From Alphaproteobacteria bacterium (GTDB lineage: Bacteria; Pseudomonadota; Alphaproteobacteria; UBA7887): DNA of 6,614 nt. Position numbers and translations under genes: made by a program. Positions 1-6,196 of this stretch are shown piece by piece (the first letter of the stretch is position 1; the number at the start of each line of letters is the position of its first letter). Below the pieces are notes generated by a model. The model searched no databases, was not told the DNA's origin, and was given only the letters and a program-made list of their open reading frames with translations. The DNA is taken from contig JANQOH010000226.1 in NCBI GenBank assembly GCA_028289725.1, forward strand, positions 1-6,614, in the 5' to 3' direction.

Positions 1-336
1 TCATTTGATGGCGCGGATCGACGCGCCGGGTAGGCACGCTGCGCGGCGCGATGCGGGGACATCGGGCAAGCGGCGTAACGCATCCGGTGCGTCGAGCCGG
101 GCCACCGAAGGCCGGGTGCTTTTTGTCGCCGGCCGCGTCGCGGGCCGCTTGAAGTGGGCCAACACTACGGCGCGGCCCGCTCCTTGCCAGGCGGCAAAAA
201 TCATCCCGGTCAAATGATCGCGTGTAAGAGAGAAATGCTCTAGGCGCCCCCGTCGTCGCCGCGCGCTCCAGACTCGCGTGCGGCGGCGGCGCCTGCCCGG
301 CGCTGACCGAGAAGAGCCAACTCGCCAGTGCCTTCG
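1..336. other. GC-rich stretch without a supported gene
   Basis: I find no convincing gene here. Open frames exist on both strands: one of 116 codons on the minus strand with a GTG start inside the terminator hairpin, and one of 70 codons on the plus strand. Their products are arginine- and alanine-rich low-complexity sequence without recognisable motifs, as expected from random GC-rich DNA. The minus frame ends exactly at base 1-3, so it cannot be excluded as a small gene. A 9-bp inverted repeat lies at 140-180 and is listed separately. Confidence 0.5.
140..180. repeat. 9-bp perfect inverted repeat
   Basis: The arms GCGGGCCGC (140-148) and GCGGCCCGC (172-180) are exact reverse complements around a 23-base spacer. 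The spacer contains a further small GTG/CAC pairing. No T-run follows on either strand, so it is not a typical intrinsic terminator. It may be a structured RNA end or simply a product of high GC content. Confidence 0.45.
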
Positions 337-369
337 AAAACCCTTCCCCACATGCCCGGGGAGGGGTTT
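337..369 (-). terminator. Intrinsic-terminator-like hairpin closing the operon
   Basis: Arms at 338-349 and 358-369 pair at 11 of 12 positions (AAACCC..TCCCC type against GGGGA.GGGTTT) around an 8-base loop at 350-357. Read on the minus strand, the hairpin ends in TTTT (340-337). It starts 35 bases after the stop codon of the last operon gene (TAA at 406-404), which is where a transcription end would be expected. The T-run is short and partly within the stem, so termination may be incomplete. Confidence 0.65.
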
Positions 370-403
370 GGGTGGGCCGGCGGCGCGCCGTCCTGTCCGT
401 GGC

Positions 404-835
404 TTAAGGCGTCAGCGTCGCCTCGTCGAGGCGGGACAACAAAAATTCACGAAGGTCCAAGTTGGTCTTCTTGTCGATCGAGACATAGACGAAGTTCAGG
501 TTGGTGCGTTCGGCGACCATCTCGCCGGGAAACGGCAGATAGCTGAGTTCGCGCATCCCGAAGGACGGGCTTGCGGTGCCGACTTGCCACTCGGTCTTCA
601 GTTCGACATCCACCAATTTCAGCGACGCGCCATCGGGCCCGTCATCGACCTCGAATGGCACGCCGGCCAAGCGCAAATAGGCGGTCTTGTCGCGCGCTTC
701 CTTGAAACCGTCGATAAATTGCGCGGTGAGGACCTGCAAGTCCGCCGCGCGATCGTCTCCGGCCATATGCGAATGCAAATGATCGGCATGGTCATGATTG
801 TGACCGGCGCCGGGGACGATGCCGTCATGCGCCAT
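404..835 (-). CDS. Small His-rich protein, candidate metal chaperone for the ureohydrolase
   Basis: 143-residue cytoplasmic protein that I do not recognise as a named family. Its N-terminus carries histidines at 3, 12, 14, 16, 19, 21 and 23, an HxHxHxxHxHxH pattern typical of nickel- or zinc-binding tails. Residues 30-143 look like one small folded domain with no cysteine, no P-loop, no signal peptide and no membrane segment. That excludes HypA (Cys-based zinc site) and HypB (GTPase). The ATG at 835 is preferred over longer frames because AAGAGGTGG lies just upstream. The ATG also sits inside the end of the ureohydrolase gene (11-base overlap), so translation is probably coupled and the two proteins made together. 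Inference: it stores or delivers the metal for the upstream enzyme. It could instead be a subunit or a regulator. Confidence 0.85.
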   Translation of the reverse strand: MAHDGIVPGAGHNHDHADHLHSHMAGDDRAADLQVLTAQFIDGFKEARDKTAYLRLAGVPFEVDDGPDGASLKLVDVELKTEWQVGTASPSFGMRELSYLPFPGEMVAERTNLNFVYVSIDKKTNLDLREFLLSRLDEATLTP

Positions 836-2081
836 GGGACCACCTCTTGCCTTCAAACTCGCCCGCTTCAATCGAGACGGGCTTGTCGATATGGGCCTTA
901 TGCTTTCCAAGCACACCCGCGGACACCATCGCGCCAAGCATGTCGACAATCACCCGGGTGCCCATCAACGCCGTGATGTCGGATTGATCGTAGGGTGGCG
1001 AGACCTCGACGAGTTCCATACCGCACAATCCTTCGGCGGCGACGGCGGACACCAGCGCCAAGGCCTCGCGTGGCAGGAAGCCGCCCGGTTCGGGCCAACC
1101 GGTGCCCGGCACGAAGCCGCAATCGATGCAGTCGATATCAAACGAGAGATAAACCATGTCGGCGTCGTCCCAGGCCATTTCCAGCGCCATTTCCGCGGTC
1201 TTGTCGATGCCCAACCGTTCCACGTCAGAGATCGTGACGATGTTGGTCTCGCGCTCGCGCGCGACCTTCACCGCTTCGCGCGGCACCTGCCAGCCGCCGA
1301 TCCCGATTTGCACCAAATTGCTTGGGGGCACGTTCGGCAAATTGGTGGCGTGGAACCACGGCGTCGTGTGCATGCGCTCGTCGAGATCCTTCTCCTGAAT
1401 GTCGGCGTGGCGATCGAAATGCACGATGCCGATCCTTTTTGAGGTGCATTCGGCGATGCCCCGGACGGTCGGAAACCCGATCGAATGATCGCCACCAACG
1501 GTAATCGGCATGCTGCCCGACGAGAACACGTGCGAAACCGCGCGGCTGATCTGGTCGAAGGTTTTTTCGATGTTGCCGGGGATCGTAAAAATGTCGCCGG
1601 CGTCGCACAGGGTCATTTGTTCGCGCAGATCGACGCCGAGTTCATAGTTGTACGGCGTGTAGAGCGCGGAAATTTTGCGCACGCCTTGCGGGCCGAACCG
1701 TGTGCCCGGACGATAGGTCGTGCCGCCGTCAAAGGGGGCGCCAAGCACGGTCGCGTCATAGTCGCCGACCTCGGTCACGTCTTCCGCATAGGGCGCTTTG
1801 AGGAAGGTGTTTATGCCCGCATAGTGCGGCAACTCACCACGCGCAAATGTCGGGATCGACTTGTCTTCCAGGCTGTCTGCGCCGGTCAGGCCCATACGCA
1901 GGGCCCATTGTTTCTCCTTTTCCCATTCGCCTTCGCTGATCTCGGTTTCCGCGCGCATCGCTTTCCAGCCTTGAAGCTTGGAAAGATCCGGATGGTGCAT
2001 GCGCCGGTCCATCGGCGCGAACATATCGGTCCGGCCGCGCGGGTCATGAAAGTGGCGGCCGTCAAGCCGAGTGTCGAACAT
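825..2081 (-). CDS. gdmH: Ureohydrolase (arginase/agmatinase superfamily), probable guanidine hydrolase
   Basis: 418-residue cytoplasmic enzyme with a binuclear metal centre, predicted to hydrolyse guanidine to urea and ammonia. All six expected metal ligands are visible: H199 in GGDHS (196-200), D223, H225 and D227 in HFDRHAD (221-227), and D315 and D317 in SFDIDCID (313-320). PGTGWPEPGG follows at 325-334, and E359 in ELVEV fits the conserved arginase-family glutamate. The usual DAHxD is DRHAD here, followed by LDERMHTTPW. I remember this signature, and an N-terminus about 100 residues longer than common agmatinases, from the Ni-dependent GdmH group (Synechocystis Sll1077). The ATG at 2081 has AAGGA eight bases upstream and overlaps the ATPase gene by 20 bases. 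The co-transcribed ABC importer supports a small imported guanidino substrate. Superfamily membership is near certain; the guanidine specificity is inference, with agmatine or a guanidino acid as alternatives. Confidence 0.82.
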   Translation of the reverse strand: MFDTRLDGRHFHDPRGRTDMFAPMDRRMHHPDLSKLQGWKAMRAETEISEGEWEKEKQWALRMGLTGADSLEDKSIPTFARGELPHYAGINTFLKAPYAEDVTEVGDYDATVLGAPFDGGTTYRPGTRFGPQGVRKISALYTPYNYELGVDLREQMTLCDAGDIFTIPGNIEKTFDQISRAVSHVFSSGSMPITVGGDHSIGFPTVRGIAECTSKRIGIVHFDRHADIQEKDLDERMHTTPWFHATNLPNVPPSNLVQIGIGGWQVPREAVKVARERETNIVTISDVERLGIDKTAEMALEMAWDDADMVYLSFDIDCIDCGFVPGTGWPEPGGFLPREALALVSAVAAEGLCGMELVEVSPPYDQSDITALMGTRVIVDMLGAMVSAGVLGKHKAHIDKPVSIEAGEFEGKRWSHGA

Positions 2082-2841
2082 CAGTCACGTCCTTTTTAAG
2101 CAAATGCGGGAACGGTGCGCCGGGCATCCGTGTATCGAAATCATAGGTAATCGTGGCGCCATAAGCGTCCGGGTCGTCGGGATCCCATCGGGGTTTATCG
2201 AAGACCAGAACGCGATCGCCGAGTTTAAATCCTTCCTCAAGATCATGCGTGACCATGAATATGGTCATGCCGGTATCGTCGCGGATATCGCCCAGGAATT
2301 CGTGCATCGAAAGGCGCGTGCCGGGATCCAACGCGCCAAATGGTTCGTCGAGCAACAAAATGCGCGGCTTGCCGGCCAAGGCTTGGGCGATGGCAAGGCG
2401 CTGACGCATGCCCCCGGATAGCGCGGCGGGAAACGCGTGCGCAACATGACCGAGACCGACGCGCTCCAGCACGGCATCGGCCCGCTGCGCCGCCGCCCGG
2501 CGCCGAGAACCCCAAAACCGCGCCCCCAACCCTGTGCCGGCAAATTCCTCCGCGGCGATGAGATTGTCGCGCACGGTCATATGCGAGAACACCGAATATT
2601 GTTGAAAGACGACGCCGCGATCGCGGTCGGGCTCACGCGCCGGCGACGCATCGGCGATGCGGATTTCACCTTCGGTCGGTTGCTCCTGTGCAAGCAGCAA
2701 ACGAAGAAAGGTCGATTTGCCGCAGCCGGAGGCTCCCACGATCGAAACGAACTGTCCCTCCGGCACCGAAAGGCTTATGCGCTCCAGGATCGGCCGCCGA
2801 TCATAGGATTGATAAACATCCTCGACGCGAACAAAGCTCAT
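2062..2841 (-). CDS. ABC transporter ATP-binding protein (NitT/TauT type)
   Basis: 259-residue ATPase that powers the importer from the cytoplasmic face. The motifs occur in the usual order: Walker A GASGCGKST (36-44), Q-loop near Q80, signature LSGGMRQR (141-148), Walker B ILLLDEP (161-167) with the D-loop GALD (169-172), and the switch histidine H199 in VTHD. Overall it resembles TauB, SsuB and NrtD, the ATPases for taurine, sulfonate and nitrate. A modest Arg/Gly-rich insertion at about 101-120 precedes the signature. The start is secure: its ATG overlaps the permease stop in ATGA (2841-2838), with GAGGAGG seven bases upstream. The C-terminal tail of about 40 residues beyond the core carries no motif I recognise. 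The substrate is set by the partner binding protein, not by this subunit. Confidence 0.95.
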   Translation of the reverse strand: MSFVRVEDVYQSYDRRPILERISLSVPEGQFVSIVGASGCGKSTFLRLLLAQEQPTEGEIRIADASPAREPDRDRGVVFQQYSVFSHMTVRDNLIAAEEFAGTGLGARFWGSRRRAAAQRADAVLERVGLGHVAHAFPAALSGGMRQRLAIAQALAGKPRILLLDEPFGALDPGTRLSMHEFLGDIRDDTGMTIFMVTHDLEEGFKLGDRVLVFDKPRWDPDDPDAYGATITYDFDTRMPGAPFPHLLKKDVTDVRHSA

Positions 2842-3653
2842 AGCCGGTCCTCCTCAACCCAGCGGAACGCTTTTCGCGACACGGCGCGCAACGTCCAATC
2901 GATGGCGAAGGCGAGGAACGTTATCCACGCGACGTAGGGCAGAATCACGTCCATCGCGAGATAGCGGCGCACCAGGAATATGCGATAGCCGAGCCCTTCC
3001 GTGGCCGCGATTGCTTCCGCCGCGATCAAGAACAGCCAGGCCGGACCAAGTGACAGGCGGACCGCTTGTATGAGGCGCGGCAAGACTTGCGGCAACGCCA
3101 CGCGCGTCATGATTTGCCACGAACTCGCACCCAGCGTTTGCGCCTTCAAAATCATTTCCTGCGGGATTTCCAGGACGCGCTGACTGAGATCACGGATCAG
3201 AAACGGCGTCACGCCGATCGCAATCAGCGCGACCTTGGACACTTCCCCGAGCCCAAAGACGATGAACAGAATTGGCAGCACGGCCAAAGGCGGGATCAAG
3301 GAAAGCGTTGCGATAAAGGGTGCCAGCGCCGCGCGGGCGATCGGTAGCAAGCCAATCAACAGACCGAAGCCGAGCCCGATGGCCGCCGCCAAGCCAACTC
3401 CAAGACCGAGCCGGACGAGACTGGCGCGCGTATCGCGCCACAGCAGCACCTCACCCGATCGTTTGTCGGGCTCCGTGGCCAAACGCCCGGCGCTCTCCAC
3501 GACATGCGAGGGCGCGGGGAGCAACTTGTCGGCCGGATTGGCGGCACGGCGAACGTCGGACCCGACTGCATAGGCAATCAGCATTGCCACGAACGGAATC
3601 ATCGCGAGAACGATCGCGATCGAACGTTCGGGTCGTCGATTGATCATACGCAT
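2838..3653 (-). CDS. ABC transporter permease (NitT/TauT type)
   Basis: 271-residue inner-membrane protein forming the translocation channel, presumably as a homodimer because only one permease gene is present. About six hydrophobic segments are visible, the first being the stretch from SIAIVLAMIPF onward. The cytoplasmic EAA loop contains the segment QEMILKAQTLGASSWQIM, which contacts the ATPase. The later AEAIAATEGLGY segment is typical of TauC/SsuC permeases. The start is uncertain. I chose ATG 3653; ATG 3647 gives two residues fewer, and TTG 3671 adds six. The TTG has AAAAGG nine bases upstream but lies in the loop of the 3661-3680 hairpin, while the ATGs lack a clear ribosome site. The gene follows the binding protein by 36 bases and overlaps the ATPase gene by four. 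Confidence 0.93.
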   Translation of the reverse strand: MRMINRRPERSIAIVLAMIPFVAMLIAYAVGSDVRRAANPADKLLPAPSHVVESAGRLATEPDKRSGEVLLWRDTRASLVRLGLGVGLAAAIGLGFGLLIGLLPIARAALAPFIATLSLIPPLAVLPILFIVFGLGEVSKVALIAIGVTPFLIRDLSQRVLEIPQEMILKAQTLGASSWQIMTRVALPQVLPRLIQAVRLSLGPAWLFLIAAEAIAATEGLGYRIFLVRRYLAMDVILPYVAWITFLAFAIDWTLRAVSRKAFRWVEEDRL

Positions 3654-3660
3654 GGCGTGT

Positions 3661-3680
3661 GCGGCGCCCAAAGGCGCCGC
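3661..3680 (-). promoter_or_regulatory. Intercistronic stem-loop between binding-protein and permease genes
   Basis: A perfect 8-bp all-GC stem (GCGGCGCC at 3661-3668, GGCGCCGC at 3673-3680) encloses a 4-base loop. It lies between the binding-protein stop (3692-3690) and the permease ATG (3653). No T-run follows on the minus strand, so complete termination is unlikely. In other ABC operons such hairpins stabilise the upstream binding-protein message against 3' exonucleases and lower expression of the membrane subunits. That role is inferred here. A possible TTG start of the permease falls in the loop. Confidence 0.65.
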
Positions 3681-3689
3681 GCCTTTTGA

Positions 3690-4772
3690 TTACCGAGCGC
3701 CGTCCGCCGCCATCTGCATATAGGTGGTATCGAAGCGAAGCTTGACGTTTCCGGCGTCGCCGGTCACCGAGCCGTCGGGATAGGCCACTCCGACGAAGTC
3801 GGCGCTGGGCGCGCCCTCGCCGAGAATCCCTTTGTCGAACAGGAATTCCGCGACATAGATCATCGTCGTCGGCAAGTCCGCGCTGGTGGTGAAGCTGACC
3901 GCCTCGGCCGGGGTATAGAACATCTTGGTGGTTGCGAGCTGGGCGTCATAGCCGGCCAAATCGGTGCCGGAGGCTTCCGCCATGGCCGTGCGCGCCGCGA
4001 TCCCCTCGGGCGTGTCGGACGCGATGAGCGCCATGGTTTCGTACCAAGCGCCGACCAGCGCTTTGCCGAACGCCGGGTTGGCCGCCAGCGTTTCCGTGTT
4101 GACCACCATCATGTCGATGATTTCTCCCGGGATATCGGAACTGTCGAAGATCTTGCTGACGCCGGGCGTTTCGAGAATCGTCGATACCAACGGGTTCCAA
4201 GTGACCACGGCTTCGACATCGGGTGTCGCGAAGGCGGCCACCATGTCCGCGTCCGAAGTGTTGATCACGGCGCCCAAATCGCGTTCCGCCAAACCGAACT
4301 TGTCGAGGCCGCGCGCGAGCAAATAGTGCGATACCGACAGCTCGACCAAATTCACCGGCTTGCCGGCAAGCTTGCCCATGCCGCCGTCGCCCTTGATGAG
4401 CACGGCATCATTTCCATTGGAGTAATCACCGACGATCAGCGCGGTGGTGTCGACCCCGCCGCCCGACGGAATCGACAGCGTATCCATATTGGTCGCGGAC
4501 ACGCCGTCAAACGCGCCTGCGGTGTATTGATTAATCGATTCAATGTAATCGTTGATTTGGACGATCTCGACATCGATGCCGTATTTCTCGGCCCATTTAT
4601 CCATGATGCCGCTGTCTTCCATGTAACCCCAGGGCATCCAGCCGACGTAGATCGACCAAGCAACTTTAAAAGAGGATTTTTCTTCCGCCAGCGCCGTCGA
4701 GGCGGGCGCGGCGGCGGCAAACAACGCAACCACGGCTGCTAAGCACGCAAAATGTCTCGCAATATGACCCAT
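3690..4772 (-). CDS. Exported ABC substrate-binding protein, urea/guanidine-type
   Basis: 360-residue periplasmic protein that captures the substrate for the importer. Residues 1-29 form a clear Sec signal peptide: a basic start, an alanine-rich hydrophobic core and an ALA site before EEKSS. Mature segments such as VAWSIYVGWMPWGYMEDSG, INQYTAGAFDG and the GDYSNGND region match my memory of the family called 'putative urea ABC transporter substrate-binding protein' (urea carboxylase region), related to the NitT/TauT binding proteins. Several genomes of that family link it to guanidine carboxylase genes, so guanidine is the more likely ligand. ATG 4772 was chosen over the adjacent TTG 4775 because AAGGGAG lies seven bases upstream of the ATG. 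This is the first gene of the operon, downstream of the sigma-54 promoter. The absence of a lipobox cysteine at the cleavage site indicates a soluble rather than lipid-anchored protein. Confidence 0.92.
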   Translation of the reverse strand: MGHIARHFACLAAVVALFAAAAPASTALAEEKSSFKVAWSIYVGWMPWGYMEDSGIMDKWAEKYGIDVEIVQINDYIESINQYTAGAFDGVSATNMDTLSIPSGGGVDTTALIVGDYSNGNDAVLIKGDGGMGKLAGKPVNLVELSVSHYLLARGLDKFGLAERDLGAVINTSDADMVAAFATPDVEAVVTWNPLVSTILETPGVSKIFDSSDIPGEIIDMMVVNTETLAANPAFGKALVGAWYETMALIASDTPEGIAARTAMAEASGTDLAGYDAQLATTKMFYTPAEAVSFTTSADLPTTMIYVAEFLFDKGILGEGAPSADFVGVAYPDGSVTGDAGNVKLRFDTTYMQMAADGAR

Positions 4773-4827
4773 CAATCGGCTCCCTTCTAAAAAGCGACAA
4801 ACCCGCGCATCTCCCCAAAATGGCGCG

Positions 4828-4874
4828 CACGGCGGGGGCCGCTGGGAGCGCTTTCCGGGAACAACGCCGCCGTG
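4828..4874 (-). promoter_or_regulatory. Structured 5' leader element
   Basis: The arms CACGGCGG (4828-4835) and CCGCCGTG (4867-4874) are exact complements around 31 bases. Inside lies a second small hairpin, CGCT/AGCG (4840-4843 and 4847-4850). It falls within the leader of about 166 bases between the predicted sigma-54 transcription start and the first gene, and leaves the ribosome site at about 4780-4788 free. It does not match the conserved sequences I know for guanidine-I, -II or -III riboswitches. It may be an undescribed leader structure or a chance GC-rich fold. Confidence 0.4.
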
Positions 4875-4949
4875 GGACCGTACATTTATGATTTGACGGC
4901 CAACGGCAGGGAGACCGCACGAAACCGCGCCCTCCCCGGCCGGATCAGC

Positions 4950-4964
4950 GCAAACTTCGTGCCA
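4950..4964 (-). promoter_or_regulatory. Sigma-54 (RpoN) promoter of the transport/hydrolase operon
   Basis: The minus strand reads TGGCACGAAGTTTGC. This fits the consensus TGGCACG-N4-TTGCW at every position except the last optional W, which is G, and it has the required GG-N10-GC spacing. Counting the final C as -12 puts the transcription start near 4938, inside an 8-bp CCGGCCGG palindrome, and gives a leader of about 166 bases. An A-tract followed by AATCAA (about 4986-4978) upstream is only a partial match to an IHF site. Sigma-54 control fits nitrogen-source genes and implies an enhancer-binding activator, probably NtrC. Confidence 0.8.
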
Positions 4965-5010
4965 TTGGCGGAAAGCTTGATTTTTTCGGGTTCCGTCGCC
5001 TCATGAAGGG

Positions 5011-5100
5011 CGTTTTTGCATATTTTCTATGCATCTTTGGAATACTCTGGGACAAAATTGATGGATTTTTAGGCGAAAAAGAAGATTTGTTTAAAATTGC
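5011..5100. other. AT-rich upstream activating region
   Basis: These 90 bases contain about 31% GC by direct count, in sharp contrast to the GC-rich surroundings. They hold several A/T tracts and include the 5017-5033 palindrome. No gene is visible: the 96- and 62-codon frames crossing this area on the two strands lack ribosome sites and motifs. The position, about 75-160 bases upstream of the predicted start, suits bendable DNA that lets an activator loop to the sigma-54 promoter. Confidence 0.5.
5017..5033. promoter_or_regulatory. 17-bp palindrome, candidate NtrC binding site
   Basis: The sequence is TGCATA-TTTTC-TATGCA, two perfect 6-bp arms around 5 bases. The TGCA-N9-TGCA frame is that of the NtrC consensus (TGCACC-N5-GGTGCA), though the inner CC/GG pairs are replaced by TA. 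Its centre is about 87 bases upstream of the predicted transcription start, a usual enhancer distance for sigma-54 promoters. A second good copy was not found. A weaker TTGC-N12-GCAA repeat at 5097-5116 has the wrong spacing. Another dimeric regulator could bind here instead. Confidence 0.5.
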
Positions 5101-5146
5101 GCCATATAAGGAGCAAGGTCGCCAAGAGGCCATGGGCCGACGTCAC

Positions 5147-5164
5147 GGGCCACATTTCTGGCCC
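5147..5164 (-). other. Small hairpin after the unrecognised gene
   Basis: GGGCCA (5147-5152) and TGGCCC (5159-5164) pair perfectly around a 6-base loop, starting 24 bases past the stop codon at 5191-5189 on the minus strand. No T-run follows directly; the nearest T-rich stretch is about 60 bases on. It could mark the 3' end of that gene's message, but it is not a standard intrinsic terminator. Some read-through into the operon is therefore possible. Confidence 0.35.
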
Positions 5165-5188
5165 CGCTGCGCTTCCAAAGGGCGCTGG

Positions 5189-6172
5189 CTAAGGCACCGG
5201 GGTGATCGCAACTTCCGCAATCAAATCCCGCTCCCGATCGATCATCAGCGCGCGGTCCTTGCGCCATATCATGGTTTGTCCCGCGATCGGTGAAACCGGA
5301 CGCGGCTCGGATCCGGGGATCCAGTGCATGATTTCACCGTGCTTCAACGTGACAAGACAGGCATTGGAATCAAACGATGTAACAGCCCGCTGAAGATTTA
5401 CATAGCCTGGCACGAATTTGAGAAACGAAAATGTTTGATCGGTGCGCGTATCGATGGCGATCACATTGCATCGGCCGTGGTCCATCGCGTAGACGACGTC
5501 CCCGAACAGGGGCGGAACCATAAGCGAAGGATCATTCAGACAGATCGGATCGTAGGGCAAACCGTCGGCGGTGAACGACCGGCTTGTCGCATGCATTGCT
5601 TCAGTCGAGTTGCGCGCGACGTTGCTGAACGCAGCGAGTTCCACCGACCCATAACATCCCAACGCGATATTAAACTGGTCCGTCGTCGCGCCCGGAATGA
5701 CGAGCGCGTCCGAAAGGTCGAGTCCTTTGACGAGCGCCGGTTGAACATCGCTGGCCTTGAGCGGTGCGTCCGGATCCAACGACCAGAAAAATTTCGTCAG
5801 AAGGCCGCGATCCGTCGCGCCGACGAGCCAGTTTCCGCAAGGCGTCAACACTGTCAGGCCGGAGAATCGCCAAATTTCTCCCATCCATCCCGTGTTCAAA
5901 TTGACGCCGAAGACGGACTCTTCCTCGTTCTGAAAGACGAGTTTGTGACCTGCAAGCGACGGACACATGATCTCATCGGGTACATCACCTTCAAGGTCGA
6001 TGTAGCTGACGGCGAGGTCGATGCGCGGCGTCCAAAGCAATCGCGCCAACCGGTTCGCCGCGCGATCGAGCATGAAAATCTCGAACCGCTCATCGCCATG
6101 GGCCTGCAGACGGCGCGCCGTTAGGCCTTCCCAATGTCTAATCGACTTCTCTGAAAAGGTTTTTGACGGCAA
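5189..6172 (-). CDS. Hypothetical soluble protein of about 327 residues
   Basis: I do not recognise this protein. It has no signal peptide and no membrane segment. Its many short hydrophobic stretches alternate with turns (for example GNWLVGATDRG and the segment around GDVVYAMDHGR), which suggests an all-beta fold such as a propeller; that is only an impression from the sequence. The start is unclear. A frame opening at TTG 6196 has no ribosome site, whereas TTG 6172, eight codons in, has GAGG seven bases upstream and is preferred. The first ATG lies 33 codons further in. Amino acid composition is normal, supporting a real gene. It is read in the same direction as the transport operon but separated from it by about 415 bases and its sigma-54 promoter, so a functional link is not implied. 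It is divergent from prmA. Confidence 0.75.
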   Translation of the reverse strand: MPSKTFSEKSIRHWEGLTARRLQAHGDERFEIFMLDRAANRLARLLWTPRIDLAVSYIDLEGDVPDEIMCPSLAGHKLVFQNEEESVFGVNLNTGWMGEIWRFSGLTVLTPCGNWLVGATDRGLLTKFFWSLDPDAPLKASDVQPALVKGLDLSDALVIPGATTDQFNIALGCYGSVELAAFSNVARNSTEAMHATSRSFTADGLPYDPICLNDPSLMVPPLFGDVVYAMDHGRCNVIAIDTRTDQTFSFLKFVPGYVNLQRAVTSFDSNACLVTLKHGEIMHWIPGSEPRPVSPIAGQTMIWRKDRALMIDRERDLIAEVAITPVP

Positions 6173-6196
6173 TCGTTTGCCTCGCTGCTTTTGCAA

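Noticed and set aside
1..351. Minus-strand 116-codon frame as a gene
   Set aside because: It starts at GTG inside the terminator-like hairpin, encodes an Arg/Ala-rich low-complexity product, and has no ribosome site or motif. Left unannotated, though not excluded.
404..835. HypA or HypB homolog
   Set aside because: The protein has no cysteine for the HypA zinc site and no P-loop or other GTPase motif for HypB. Only the His-rich tail is shared in style.
836..949. N-terminal extension of the His-rich protein to base 949
   Set aside because: The extra 38 codons lie entirely within the ureohydrolase gene, and the ATG at 835 has its own ribosome site (AAGAGGTGG).
3661..3687. Plus-strand intrinsic terminator (hairpin followed by GCCTTTT)
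   Set aside because: No plus-strand gene ends near here; the hairpin is better explained as an intercistronic element of the minus-strand operon.
4773..5188. Guanidine-I (ykkC), -II (mini-ykkC) or -III riboswitch upstream of the binding-protein gene
   Set aside because: I read the minus-strand leader for the conserved strings and for paired hairpins with ACGR loops and found none. Isolated ACGG and ACGA occurrences are not in hairpin loops of the right form. A covariance search would settle it.
5003..5293. Plus-strand 96-codon frame across the intergenic region
   Set aside because: It crosses the AT-rich regulatory block and runs into the hypothetical gene on the other strand. No ribosome site, and the product has no recognisable features.
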